This document shows, in pieces, positions 18,242 to 27,619 of a stretch of DNA of 47,571 nucleotides (position 1 is the first letter of the stretch; each line of letters begins with the position of its first letter). The notes under the pieces are model-generated. The model had not been told where the DNA came from. It was given only the letters and a program-made list of their open reading frames with translations, and made no database searches. Source of the stretch: Dehalococcoidia bacterium (GTDB lineage: Bacteria > Chloroflexota > Dehalococcoidia > SHXV01). The position numbers were made by a program, and so were the translations under genes. The stretch covers positions 1 through 47,571 of the forward strand of contig SHXV01000005.1 of the NCBI GenBank assembly GCA_009693105.1. The letters run 5' to 3'.

Positions 18242-18829
18242 TCAGCCAGAGGCTGATTCCATTCGATTCAGCAAGGCCTCGGCCGAGGCATAGCGTTCGC
18301 TCGCAAAGGTATCAGGCGAAGAGGCCGGAACGATTTCCACACAAGAAATTCCCGCTGTTCTTGGGGCATCCCCCCAGAGCACGCGAGCGTAGTTGACTGA
18401 TTGAACAGTTACCTCGTGCAGAGTTTGATCGAGATGAGAGGCGAGCAATTCTCCTTCCACGACGATGACAGGAAGAACTATCACCCCAGGGCGGGAAAGC
18501 GGTATCCCCGATCCTTCAACATTGTACGTAGATACTAGGGACACGGCGTTCGATGTCACAGACGAGAGAGAGGCATAAAACTGGTCTGAATCGGTGAACA
18601 GTGCACGGCCGTTAGACGCCGTCATTTCCACATCGCGAAGAGGCTCGATCTGCTGAGTTATCGAGTCCTCACCCAGCAACCACATGATCGCTTGCCCGAG
18701 TTCGGATGCGATGCTCTGAGAGATGCTCGGCGACGGTAAGCGACCTCCTGGCCGCTCCATTACGATCCAAGGGTGTTCTCTGGTCCATTTGCATTCAACT
18801 AAGTAGACTACCCAGGGAGCACTGCGCAT
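18242..18829 (-). CDS. Unknown protein with possible PD-(D/E)xK nuclease core, probably N-terminally truncated
   Basis: A 195-residue protein beginning MRSAPWVVYLVECKW. The V-E-C-K segment preceded by a hydrophobic strand is the typical second half of a PD-(D/E)xK nuclease active site, but the upstream aspartate and first helix expected before it are missing. The ORF starts almost at the motif. That and the abrupt change of base composition just upstream suggest loss of the 5' end. The remainder (LGQAIMWLLGEDS, VIVLPVIVVEGELL, a YARVLWGD segment) resembles no family I can name. A TATAAT overlaps the start codon, and a hairpin (18831-18859) abuts it. Forms a low-G+C pair with the TPR gene. A restriction-like or antiviral role is only a guess. 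Confidence 0.55.
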   Translation of the reverse strand: MRSAPWVVYLVECKWTREHPWIVMERPGGRLPSPSISQSIASELGQAIMWLLGEDSITQQIEPLRDVEMTASNGRALFTDSDQFYASLSSVTSNAVSLVSTYNVEGSGIPLSRPGVIVLPVIVVEGELLASHLDQTLHEVTVQSVNYARVLWGDAPRTAGISCVEIVPASSPDTFASERYASAEALLNRMESASG

Positions 18830-18830
18830 T

Positions 18831-18859
18831 ATATTCTCCCGCGGGTTCCGCGGGAATAT
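18831..18859. repeat. Imperfect hairpin at edge of low-G+C island
   Basis: ATATTC-tc-CCGCGG and CCGCGGGAATAT pair around GTT. It lies exactly at the composition boundary and may be a terminator or a junction scar. Confidence 0.5.
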
Positions 18860-18861
18860 GT

Positions 18862-18998
18862 TGGCGTGGCGGCGATCGCGACGAGCGGGGCGATGCCGTG
18901 GCGTGGCTGCGGCGGTAGCGGCGGTCGCCCGCGTCGGAGGTCGTCGGCGGGTGGGGCGAGGTGGTGGCGTGGCTGCGGCGGTGGCGGCGAGCGGAAGG
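18862..18998 (+). repeat. Imperfect G+C-rich tandem repeats
   Basis: Three degenerate units start with TGGCGTGGC (18862, 18899, 18965); the last two share TGGCGTGGCTGCGGCGGT. No start codon with ribosome site supports coding here, although frames stay open because of the composition. Confidence 0.5.
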
Positions 18999-19064
18999 GA
19001 ACCTCATGCGCTACACTCCATGCCGCCAGCGGTCGATCGGGCCGGCGTGGGGGAAGGGGCCGGG

Positions 19065-20462
19065 ATGAGCTTTGACGATTCGGCAATCGTCGCCTGCCGT
19101 TTCTGCGGCCGCGCCAACGCGGGCGATCGCCGGCGGTGCGAGGGGTGCTGGTCATCGCTTGCGGGCGCTGCCAGCATGGACCCTGTGAGCGGGGAGCGAG
19201 CGCTGCGCGCCCTCGGGCGAAACCAGCGATGGCGGCAAGCGGCGAAGCTGGCGCTGCTGGCGCTCGTCGCAGGCGCTGCGGGCCTGTGGGGGTTCGTCAC
19301 CTTCGGGCCGGAGCGAGCGCTGGCGCCGGCGACGACGAACCTCAGTTCGTCGGCCACGACGGGCGGGTGGTCGATGGCGAGCCACGACATCAGCAACACG
19401 CGGTTCGCGGCGGAAGCGCCGGCGTTCAGCGGAGTACTGCGATGGCAGTTCAAGACCGGCCAGCCATTCCTCGCCTCGCCCGCCGCGACCACGGATGCGG
19501 TGTTCATCGCGACCGCGGACGGACGGATCGTCGCGCTCGATGCGCTGACGGGCGCGACGCGCTGGGAAATGGCGATGTCCAGCCCGGTCAATTCAACGCC
19601 CAGCATTGCGGGGGACACACTCTACGTGGGCTCGCGAGACGGCCGCCTCGTGGCGCTGGATGCGGCCAACGGCGCCATGCGCTGGGTGTACGAGGCGGAG
19701 GCGGCGCTTACGGCGGCGTCGGTAGTGGCCGGGGGCGAGGTGTACATCGGCGATGGCGATGGCCGCCTCCATGCGGTCGACGCGGGGACGGGCCAGCGTC
19801 GCTGGCGGAGCGGCGAGGGGCAGTGGATTGACTCGCTTCCCGCCGTGACTGAGCACTATGTCGTCGTCGCGGCGGACGAGGATGTCCGAGTGTTTGAACG
19901 CGAAACGGGGAAGCTGGCCGTCACCCTGCACGTGTGGGGTGGAGCGACGACGGATCCGGTGATCATCGGCGATCGGCTGTATATCGGCAGCTCCCGCGGA
20001 ACGTTGCTGGTGTTCGATCTGGACTGGCGTCCCCCATTCCTCTATCGGGACTTGATCGCCGAACTCTGGGTACGGGCGTACATATGGAGGGCGGCGCCGG
20101 AGCCGCCAACGCCGATCCTGTCGGAGTTGAGCATCGGGAACCGGCGGCTGGCCGAGATGGCGGTCGCCGAGGGGGTCTTGTATATCGGAGGGGGCGATGG
20201 GAACGTCGTGGCGATGGACGTAGAGACGGGAGAGTCGCGCTGGCGCTACAAGGCCGGTTCGGGCGTAGAGACGGCGACCGTCGTGGGCGGCGATGCGGTG
20301 TACACGGGCGCGACCGATGGCGTGTTCTCCGCCCTCGATCGGGCGACTGGTGCCATCCGCTGGCAGTTCCCCGCTATGGTGGCGGCCGGCACCACGCCGG
20401 CGGTGACGGGGAACGGCATCTATATCGCCGGCGGCGACGGCACGCTGTACGCGCTGCGATGA
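19065..20462 (+). CDS. Membrane-anchored PQQ-like beta-propeller protein with N-terminal zinc ribbon
   Basis: A 465-residue protein. Residues 10-30 form a CxxC...CxxC zinc ribbon (CRFCGRANAGDRRRCEGC). A single membrane helix (about residues 62-84, ALLALVAGAAGLWGFVTF) follows. The rest has seven or more PQQ/WD-like blades, with recurring patterns such as VFIATADGRIVALDALTGATRW, LYVGSRDGRLVALDAANG and VYIGDGDGRLHAVDAGTG. The conserved W after each TG marks PQQ-type propellers, which in BamB-like and quinoprotein relatives act as scaffolds or cofactor binders; catalytic residues are not evident, so scaffold is the safer reading. ATG 19065 was chosen because GGGAAGGGG precedes it; a longer frame to 18858 runs through the repeat block. 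The propeller should be outside the cell and the zinc ribbon inside. Confidence 0.85.
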   Translation: MSFDDSAIVACRFCGRANAGDRRRCEGCWSSLAGAASMDPVSGERALRALGRNQRWRQAAKLALLALVAGAAGLWGFVTFGPERALAPATTNLSSSATTGGWSMASHDISNTRFAAEAPAFSGVLRWQFKTGQPFLASPAATTDAVFIATADGRIVALDALTGATRWEMAMSSPVNSTPSIAGDTLYVGSRDGRLVALDAANGAMRWVYEAEAALTAASVVAGGEVYIGDGDGRLHAVDAGTGQRRWRSGEGQWIDSLPAVTEHYVVVAADEDVRVFERETGKLAVTLHVWGGATTDPVIIGDRLYIGSSRGTLLVFDLDWRPPFLYRDLIAELWVRAYIWRAAPEPPTPILSELSIGNRRLAEMAVAEGVLYIGGGDGNVVAMDVETGESRWRYKAGSGVETATVVGGDAVYTGATDGVFSALDRATGAIRWQFPAMVAAGTTPAVTGNGIYIAGGDGTLYALR

Positions 20463-20486
20463 TCGGTGGGCATGGATGACGGACGC

Positions 20487-20515
20487 GAAGCGGCTCCCAT
20501 CATGGGAGCCGCTTC
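20487..20515. terminator. Bidirectional terminator between propeller gene and tRNA cluster
   Basis: Perfect 13-bp stem (20487-20499 with 20503-20515, GAAGCGGCTCCCA), loop TCA, between convergent units. Short U-rich sequence only. Confidence 0.68.
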
Positions 20516-20524
20516 CCTGTGTGC

Positions 20525-20598
20525 TGGAGGCGACGAGCGGAATCGAACCGCTGATAGGGGTTTTGCAGACCCCCGCCTTACCACTTGGCCACGTCGCC
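20525..20598 (-). tRNA. tRNA-Cys (GCA)
   Basis: Full cloverleaf read on the minus strand: acceptor GGCGACG pairs with CGUCGCC, the anticodon loop CUGCAAA contains GCA, and the T loop GGUUCGAUUCC is present. The discriminator is U and CCA is encoded (20525-20527). It is the last of four tRNAs. Confidence 0.96.
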
Positions 20599-20646
20599 CC
20601 GGTGGAAGGGACTCGGCTATCTTCAAAAGGATAGCCGTGGTGTCGT

Positions 20647-20733
20647 TGGTGCCGAGAAGGAGATTTGAACTCCTACGCCCCGAAGGGCACTGCCCCCTCA
20701 AGACAGCGTGTCTACCGGTTCCACCACCTCGGC
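20647..20733 (-). tRNA. tRNA-Leu (GAG)
   Basis: A class II tRNA with a long variable arm (GCCC-UUCG-GGGC). Anticodon stem CUGUC/GGCAG encloses loop UUGAGGG, giving anticodon GAG. Acceptor GCCGAGG/UCUCGGC, discriminator A, CCA encoded. Confidence 0.95.
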
Positions 20734-20748
20734 AAGGGTGAGCGATTT

Positions 20749-20824
20749 TGGCAGGAGCGGAGGGACTCGAACCCCCGACCGGCGGTTTTGGAGACCGCTG
20801 CTCTACCAACTGAGCTACGCTCCT
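20749..20824 (-). tRNA. tRNA-Trp (CCA)
   Basis: Acceptor AGGAGCG/CGCUCCU, D arm GCUCAGUUGGUAGAGC, anticodon loop CUCCAAA giving CCA, T arm GGGGGUUCGAGUCCCUC. Discriminator G as expected for Trp, CCA encoded. Confidence 0.96.
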
Positions 20825-20887
20825 AGGATGCTCCTGAAGACGAGTATAGCAGCGGGCCAGATTCGTGGTCAAACCGGAAGGAAGGGG

Positions 20888-20964
20888 TGGTGGGCGATAC
20901 TGGGTTCGAACCAGTGACCTCTGCGATGTCAACGCAGCGCTCTAACCAACTGAGCTAACCGCCC
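20888..20964 (-). tRNA. tRNA-Val (GAC)
   Basis: Acceptor GGGCGGU/AUCGCCC, D arm GCUCAGUUGGUUAGAGC, anticodon stem CUGCG/CGCAG with loop UUGACAU giving GAC. CCA encoded. It is the first tRNA after the promoter. Confidence 0.95.
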
Positions 20965-20980
20965 CCCCAGGCGTACCCGG

Positions 20981-21009
20981 ATCGTAGCAACCGGGCAGGG
21001 GCGCGTCAA
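20981..21009 (-). promoter_or_regulatory. Promoter of the tRNA cluster
   Basis: TTGACG (21004-21009) and TACGAT (20981-20986) on the minus strand, spacer 17. It ends 16 bases before tRNA-Val and probably drives Val-Trp-Leu-Cys as one precursor. Confidence 0.65.
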
Positions 21010-21011
21010 GC

Positions 21012-21067
21012 AAGCTGCGCCTGGGCTGTGTGGCTGCCGCCGGAGGCTCACAGGACGGGCGCAGCTT
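21012..21067. other. Imperfect long-range hairpin downstream of xerC
   Basis: AAGCTGCGC (21012-21020) pairs with GCGCAGCTT (21059-21067), with an inner CTGTG/CACAG pair. It could terminate the dprA-topA-xerC transcript before the tRNA promoter. Nothing else is seen between 21010 and 21147. Confidence 0.4.
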
Positions 21068-21147
21068 ATTCGGTTGGGCGTCTGGCTGTGGGCGGGATCG
21101 ACCCAAGATGACGGCGATGGTACGGGGCGGGAGCGTTTCGGTGCAGG

Positions 21148-22140
21148 CTATGCCTGCTCGTCGTCGCGGCGGCGGAGCTGGTTGAAGAAGGCGGCCTCGT
21201 ACACGGTGCGCTGGCGTTCAGCGGTGACATCGGCGTAGATCTGGGTGGTGTTGGCGCTGCGGTGTCCCAGGAGTTCCTGGACGACGCGCAGTTCCGCGCC
21301 GTTGTCCAGCATGTGGGTGGCGAAGCTGTGGCGGAGGAGGTGGGGGTGGACGGCGGTGGCGATGCCGGCGGCGGTGGCCCATTTGGGAACGATCGATTGG
21401 ACGCTGCGGGCACTGAGGCGGCCGCCGGCTCTGTTGAGGAAGACGGCATCGCGCTGGGGGCCGCTGCGGGAGCGGCCGATGAGGAGGGGGCGGGCGTGGC
21501 GGAGGTAGCGCTGAAGGGCATCGCGCGCGGGCCGTCCGATCAGGACGCCGCGCTCCTTGTTGCCCTTGCCGCGGACGACGACGATGCGGTCATCGAGGTT
21601 GAGGGCTCCCAGGTCCAGCCCGACGAGCTCGGAGACGCGGAGGCCACCGGCGTAGAGCAGTTCCAGGATGGCGCGATCTCGCAGACCCTGGGGGCTATCG
21701 GCCGGGGGGGCGTCCAGCAGCCGGGTGATGTCGCTGCCCTCCAGGACGCGGGGGAGCCGCTTCGCTTTCTTGGGGGAGGAGACGCCGAACAAGGGATCGG
21801 CGGCGAGGTGGCTCTCACGCACGAGGTAGCGGTAGAAGGCGTGGACGGTGCTGACCTTGCGCTGGAGGCTGCTGCGGGCGAGGCCGGCCTCGGTCAAGTC
21901 GGCGAGGTAGGCACGGAAATCGGTCCGGCCGATGCGGAGGGGGGCGAGGGCGCGGCCAGCGAGCCAGGCGAGGTAGCCAGTGGTATCGGCGCGGTAGTTG
22001 CGCAGGGTGTAGGGGGAGAGGTTGTGGGCGAGGCGAAGCTCATCGAGGTAGGCGTTGAGCAGGGCGAGGGCATGGGCATCGGGCCGGGGACGTTCGGGCT
22101 CGGCCGGGGGGTGAGGAGTCGCGCGCGACCGGGCGAGCAT
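21148..22140 (-). CDS. xerC: Tyrosine recombinase XerC
   Basis: A 330-residue site-specific recombinase with an N-terminal SAM-like core-binding domain (LNAYLDELRLAHNLSPYTLRNYRADTTGYL) and a complete catalytic domain: R in AGGLRVSEL, K in RGKGNKER, HLLRHSFATHML, and GHRSANTTQIYADV with the nucleophilic tyrosine. XerC with XerD resolves chromosome dimers at dif. It starts five bases after topA ends, in the order dprA-topA-xerC known from Firmicutes (dprA-topA-...-codV), so this is the housekeeping enzyme and not a mobile-element integrase despite the adjacent tRNAs. Confidence 0.92.
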   Translation of the reverse strand: MLARSRATPHPPAEPERPRPDAHALALLNAYLDELRLAHNLSPYTLRNYRADTTGYLAWLAGRALAPLRIGRTDFRAYLADLTEAGLARSSLQRKVSTVHAFYRYLVRESHLAADPLFGVSSPKKAKRLPRVLEGSDITRLLDAPPADSPQGLRDRAILELLYAGGLRVSELVGLDLGALNLDDRIVVVRGKGNKERGVLIGRPARDALQRYLRHARPLLIGRSRSGPQRDAVFLNRAGGRLSARSVQSIVPKWATAAGIATAVHPHLLRHSFATHMLDNGAELRVVQELLGHRSANTTQIYADVTAERQRTVYEAAFFNQLRRRDDEQA

Positions 22141-22145
22141 GGCGG

Positions 22146-24575
22146 TTAGCCCGCCCCGGCCTTCGCCGGTTCGCGTTGTGCGGCGGGCGCCGGAGGAGTG
22201 GCCGGTGTGGCAGGCTTGCCGCGCCAGTCGCAGGCGGTGCAGCGGGCGTTATCGCCGCGGCCCTGCGCGACGATGAGGGCGCCACAGCGGGGGCAGGGCT
22301 GGGGAAGGGGGCGGCTCCAGCTGGTGAACTCACACTTGGGGTAGTTGGCGCAGCCGTAGAAGGTGCGCCGGGTCTTGGTTCGCTTCTCCACGATCTCGCC
22401 GGCATCAAGCGGGCACTGGACGCCGACGCGGTTGAGGATGGAGCGCGTCTGGTGGCCTTCGGGGCAGGCGAGGAAGCGGCCGAAGCGGCCGCTCTTGGCC
22501 TGCATCTGCCCGCCGCATTCGGCGCAGAATTCGCCTTCGGCGGCCTTTGCGGCGGCCTCCGCCTCTTCCGGCAGCGGCGCGGTGTAGCGGTGCTCCGGGT
22601 ACTGGGTGCAGGCGAGGAACTGGCCGAAGCGCCCCCACTTGATGGCGAGGGGGTGGCCCTCCGGGCAGGTTTGGTCGGTGAGCTGCATGACGGGGGGCGC
22701 GTCCTCCGCCCTGGCCAGGGCGGACGCCAGGGGCAGGTAGAAGCTGTGTACCACCGGTTCCATCTGACGATCGCCGGAGGCGATATCGTCCAGTTCACTC
22801 TCCATCTCGGCGGTGAAGCCGATGTTGACCACATCGGGGAAGTTTGCGGTCAGGACGTCGCTGACGACGAGGCCGAGCTCCTCCGGGAAGAGGCGGTTGG
22901 TCTCCCGCCGGACGTAGCCGCGCTGCTGCAGCGTCTGCATGATGGGGGCGTAGGTGCTGGGCCGGCCGATGCCGTTCTCCTCCAGCGCTTTGACCAGGGA
23001 GGCCTCCGTGAAGCGCGGGGGCGGCTGGGTGAAGTGCTGCTCCGGCAGAAGCTGGCGCAGGCGGAGCGCTTCGTCCGCCGCTAGCTCGGGGAGGGAGGGG
23101 CGCTCATCGTCCTCCAGCGCATCATCGGACGCCTCGATGTAGATGCGGCGGAATCCGGGGAAGCGGAGGGCGCTATCGGTGGCGCGGAAGAGGTAGGCAT
23201 CGGCCCCAGCGCGGGCTTCGATATCGATGGAGGTGGTGTCGAAGACGGCGTCGGCCATCTGGCAGGCGAGCATGCGCTGCCAGATGAGGGTGTAGAGGCG
23301 GTGCTGGTCACGCGTGAGGGCGGAGCGGAGGGCGTCCGGCTCCCGCTGGATGGAGGTGGGGCGGATGGCTTCGTGCGCTTCCTGGGCGCCCTTTGCTTTC
23401 TTGCGATAGACGCGGGGAGCGGCCGGTACGTACTCCTTGCCGAACTTCTCCTCGATGTAGTGGCGCGTTTCCGCGATGGCGGAGCCGGCCAGGTTGGTGG
23501 AATCGGTACGCATGTAGGTGATGAGGCCGACCTCGCCCCGGCCGGGCAAGGGTATGCCTTCGTACAGTTGCTGGGCGACGGCCATGGTGCGGGTAGCGCT
23601 GTAGCCGAGCCTTCGGGACGCCTCCTGCTGGAGCGTGCTCGTGGTGAACGGTGGGGCGGGACGGCGCAACTGCTGTTTCTTGGCCACGGAGGCGACGGCG
23701 TAGGCGGCGGTGCTTAGCCGGTCGACGAGGGCGGTGGCGGCGGCACCGTCCAGGATGGCGAAGTCCTTCTTGCGCCATTGTCCAACTGGGCGGGCCGGGC
23801 CCTGGAGGCCGGCGGTGAAGGCATCACCGGCGAGCTGGCCGTCCTTGAGCAGGCGGGCGTCGATGCTCCAGTACTCCATGGGGGTGAAGGAGAGGATGTC
23901 GCGTTCGCGCTCCACGACCATGCGGAGGGCGACGGACTGGACGCGCCCGGCGGAGAGTCCGCGGCGGACTTTGCGCCAGAGGAGGGGGCTGATCTTGTAG
24001 CCGACGAGGCGATCGAGGACGCGGCGGGCCTGCTGGGCGTTTACCAGGTCCATATCGATGTCGCGCGGGTGTTGGAAGGCTTCGAGGATGGCCTCCCGGG
24101 TGATCTCGTGGAAGACGACGCGCTGGTGGGGAGTGTCTTGGAGGCCAGCCGCTTCCACGAGGTGCCAGGAGATGGCTTCCCCCTCCCGGTCGGGGTCGGT
24201 GGCGAGGTAGACGCGCTCCGCCTTGCGGGCGGCGGCGCGCAGTTCGTCCACCACCTTCTTCTTTTCCTTGGGGACGAGGTAGGTGGCGGCGAAGCCCTTA
24301 TCGACATCGACGCCGAGCTTGGACTTGGGGAGATCACGCACGTGGCCGATGGATGCCTTCACGGTGTAATCGGCGCCGAGAATGTTGCCGATGGTGCGCG
24401 CCTTGGCGGGGGACTCCACGATGACGAGGTTGCGGATGGGGCCGGACGTCTTGCCGTCGTTGGCGGCGGCCCGTGGAGCGGCGCGCCGAGCCTTGGTGCG
24501 GGCCGTCGTGGACTTCGCGCCGGTCGTCTTCGCTTTCGTGCGGGCGGTGGTTCGGGCGGCCCTTGTTGCTGGCAT
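22146..24575 (-). CDS. topA: DNA topoisomerase I
   Basis: An 809-residue type IA topoisomerase that relaxes negative supercoils. After a lysine/arginine/alanine-rich tail (about residues 1-42) comes the TOPRIM domain (NLVIVESPAKARTIG, with YLATDPDREGEAISWH carrying the metal-binding acidic residues), then the active-site tyrosine in GLITYMRTDSTN. The C-terminal part has four cysteine zinc modules, the first two written CPEGH...FGQFLAC and CAECGG...FGRFLAC. The basic N-terminal extension is unusual in length and resembles tails seen in actinobacterial or Chloroflexota nucleoid proteins. It begins two bases after the dprA remnant and is likely read from the dprA promoter. Confidence 0.96.
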   Translation of the reverse strand: MPATRAARTTARTKAKTTGAKSTTARTKARRAAPRAAANDGKTSGPIRNLVIVESPAKARTIGNILGADYTVKASIGHVRDLPKSKLGVDVDKGFAATYLVPKEKKKVVDELRAAARKAERVYLATDPDREGEAISWHLVEAAGLQDTPHQRVVFHEITREAILEAFQHPRDIDMDLVNAQQARRVLDRLVGYKISPLLWRKVRRGLSAGRVQSVALRMVVERERDILSFTPMEYWSIDARLLKDGQLAGDAFTAGLQGPARPVGQWRKKDFAILDGAAATALVDRLSTAAYAVASVAKKQQLRRPAPPFTTSTLQQEASRRLGYSATRTMAVAQQLYEGIPLPGRGEVGLITYMRTDSTNLAGSAIAETRHYIEEKFGKEYVPAAPRVYRKKAKGAQEAHEAIRPTSIQREPDALRSALTRDQHRLYTLIWQRMLACQMADAVFDTTSIDIEARAGADAYLFRATDSALRFPGFRRIYIEASDDALEDDERPSLPELAADEALRLRQLLPEQHFTQPPPRFTEASLVKALEENGIGRPSTYAPIMQTLQQRGYVRRETNRLFPEELGLVVSDVLTANFPDVVNIGFTAEMESELDDIASGDRQMEPVVHSFYLPLASALARAEDAPPVMQLTDQTCPEGHPLAIKWGRFGQFLACTQYPEHRYTAPLPEEAEAAAKAAEGEFCAECGGQMQAKSGRFGRFLACPEGHQTRSILNRVGVQCPLDAGEIVEKRTKTRRTFYGCANYPKCEFTSWSRPLPQPCPRCGALIVAQGRGDNARCTACDWRGKPATPATPPAPAAQREPAKAGAG

Positions 24576-24577
24576 TC

Positions 24578-25700
24578 CTATCCTTGATAGCGTTCCGCGG
24601 TTTCGCGGACCCGCACGAAGTTCATGTTTCCGACCTGGCGGACCATTCCCTTGAGCTCCAGCATAGCGAGTGCGCTGCTTACGGTCTGGATGGGGAGCCC
24701 GGTTTCGCGGCGAACATCATCGATGTGGGCCCGGTCCACGGTGAGCTGGCGGAGGAGCGCGACTTCAGTTTCGTCCAGGGGAAGGGCATCGGCAAGCTCC
24801 AGTTGTTGCTCCGCCATGATGAGGTTCGACTGTTCGAGTATATCGGAGATGGGGCGTACAAGCTTGCCCCCTGCTGAATAAGCCAGTTAGGGCCGCGGCT
24901 CTGGGCGGAGAGGATGCTGCCGGGGACGGCGAAGACCTCTCTGTTTTGCTCCATGGCGAGGCGGGCGGTGATCATGGTGCCGCTCTGCATATCGCCCTCG
25001 ATGATGAGGGTGCCCAGGCTGAGGCCGGCGAGGATGCGGTTGCGGCGGGGAAAGAAATCGCCCCGGGCTCGGTGCCCAGCGGGTAATCGGAGATAAGGGC
25101 GCCCGCTTCTGAGATGCGGTCGGCGAGGCGGCGATGTTCGGGCGGGTAGACGATGTCCAGGCCGCTGGCCATGATGGCGAGGGTGCGGCCACCGGCATCG
25201 AGGGCGGCGGTGTGGGCGATGGCGTCGGCGCCGCAGGCGAGGCCGCTAACGACGGTGACGCGGTTGCGGGCGAGGTCGCCGGCGATCTCCTCGGCGACGG
25301 CGCGTCCGTAGGCGGTGATCTTGCGGGTGCCGACGACGGTGACGCACCACTCATCGGCGGGGGTGAGCTGACCGCAGATGTAGAGGATGACGGCTGGGTC
25401 GTAGGTTTCGCGCAGGCGGGCGGGGTAGGAGGGGGCCGCCCAGGTGATGGCGCGGACGTTGTTGCGCTGGAGGCGTTCGATCTCCTGCTCCGGTTCGATG
25501 GCGGCGCGACGGGCGAGGATGGCGGTGACGATGCGGGCATCGAGGCCGCCGGCGAGGAGGTCCGTCCGCTCCGCGCGCCAGGTCTGGGCGAGGGTGGGGA
25601 AGTGGCGCTGGAGGCGGGCGAAGCGGATGCGCCCTACGCCGGCGGCTTCGGTGAAAGGCGAGCCAGTAGGGTAGTTCGGTCCGGCATGGGGGTCGCTCAT
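24578..25700 (-). pseudogene. dprA: DNA-processing protein DprA, split by two single-base frameshifts
   Basis: Three overlapping frames reconstruct one DprA. Frame 1 runs from MSDPHAGPNYP through the Rossmann core ([30 protein letters not shown]) to [10 protein letters not shown]. Frame 2 runs from [13 protein letters not shown] through [17 protein letters not shown] to LIQQGA. Frame 3 is the C-terminal winged helix ([12 protein letters not shown] to ERYQG). Frameshift 1 is a lost C in a C-run near 25047-25050; frameshift 2 is near 24866-24871. Adding two bases gives 375 codons, the normal length. DprA loads RecA on incoming single-stranded DNA in transformation, so loss would impair competence. 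Both lesions lie in or next to homopolymers, so sequencing error must be excluded. Confidence 0.88.
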
Positions 25701-25708
25701 GGCCGGAG

Positions 25709-25717
25709 ATTGTAGCA
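25709..25717 (-). promoter_or_regulatory. Extended -10 promoter of dprA-topA-xerC
   Basis: TGC-TACAAT on the minus strand, eight bases before the dprA ATG. Transcript would be leaderless or have a 1-2 base leader. Confidence 0.55.
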
Positions 25718-25747
25718 CGGAGCAGGCGGGAGGGGGCGGCGGTTCGG

Positions 25748-27099
<1,352 letters not shown>

Positions 27100-27112
27100 T
27101 GAGGAGCGTGCG

Positions 27113-27607
27113 ATGGATGCGGTGACGGAGCAGGTGTTGGATGCGCTGCGGCGGCAGCGCGAGGTTTTCCTGGAGCTGGCGGATTCGCTGGGGGAAGAGG
27201 ACTGGACGCGGCCGACGGCGGATAACGAGACATGGTCGGTGAAGGATACGCTGGCGCATCTCTCCGCCTCCGACCACTCCATGGCCGGCCTGGTGCGGGT
27301 GGTGGCGCAGGGGACGTACGACGTGAAGGCGGGGCAGGCGTTTGACCTGGAGGAGTTCAACCGGCGGCAGGTGGAGCGAAGGCAGGAGACGAGCCTGGAG
27401 GACCTGCGGGAGGAGATGGATCAGTACCGTGCGCAGCTGCTGGAGCTGGTGGGGGGGATGACGGCGGCGCAGTTGAGCGAGCCGGTGTGGACTTTTGGTG
27501 TGGACGGCCGGCACGGAGGGGCGATCCCGTTACGGGATCGCCTGTTGGAGTACGCGGAGCACGATGGCTATCACGCGGCCCATATTCGTGGGGCCGTCGG
27601 CCGGTAG
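27113..27607 (+). CDS. DinB-like / maleylpyruvate isomerase-type four-helix protein
   Basis: A 164-residue protein starting MDAVTEQVLDALRRQREVF, with GAGGAG six bases before the ATG. Helix-rich, with the metal-ligand histidine pattern of the DinB superfamily: NETWSVKDTLAHLSASDH near residue 40, and a C-terminal EHDGYHAAHIR near residue 150. Relatives include thiol-dependent transferases and proteins of unknown function; the substrate cannot be inferred. Probably cotranscribed with eno. It converges on xerD with only 12 bases between stops. Confidence 0.8.
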   Translation: MDAVTEQVLDALRRQREVFLELADSLGEEDWTRPTADNETWSVKDTLAHLSASDHSMAGLVRVVAQGTYDVKAGQAFDLEEFNRRQVERRQETSLEDLREEMDQYRAQLLELVGGMTAAQLSEPVWTFGVDGRHGGAIPLRDRLLEYAEHDGYHAAHIRGAVGR

Positions 27608-27619
27608 GGCGCCTGTGGG

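Noticed and set aside
18858-19064. N-terminal extension of the propeller protein through the tandem repeats
   Set aside because: Alanine/arginine/glycine-rich repeat translation with no ribosome site; the zinc ribbon begins right after ATG 19065.
20525-22140. Integrative element: tyrosine recombinase next to four tRNAs
   Set aside because: The recombinase has full XerC length and sits in dprA-topA-xerC order. No attachment-site duplication, relaxase or phage gene is present.
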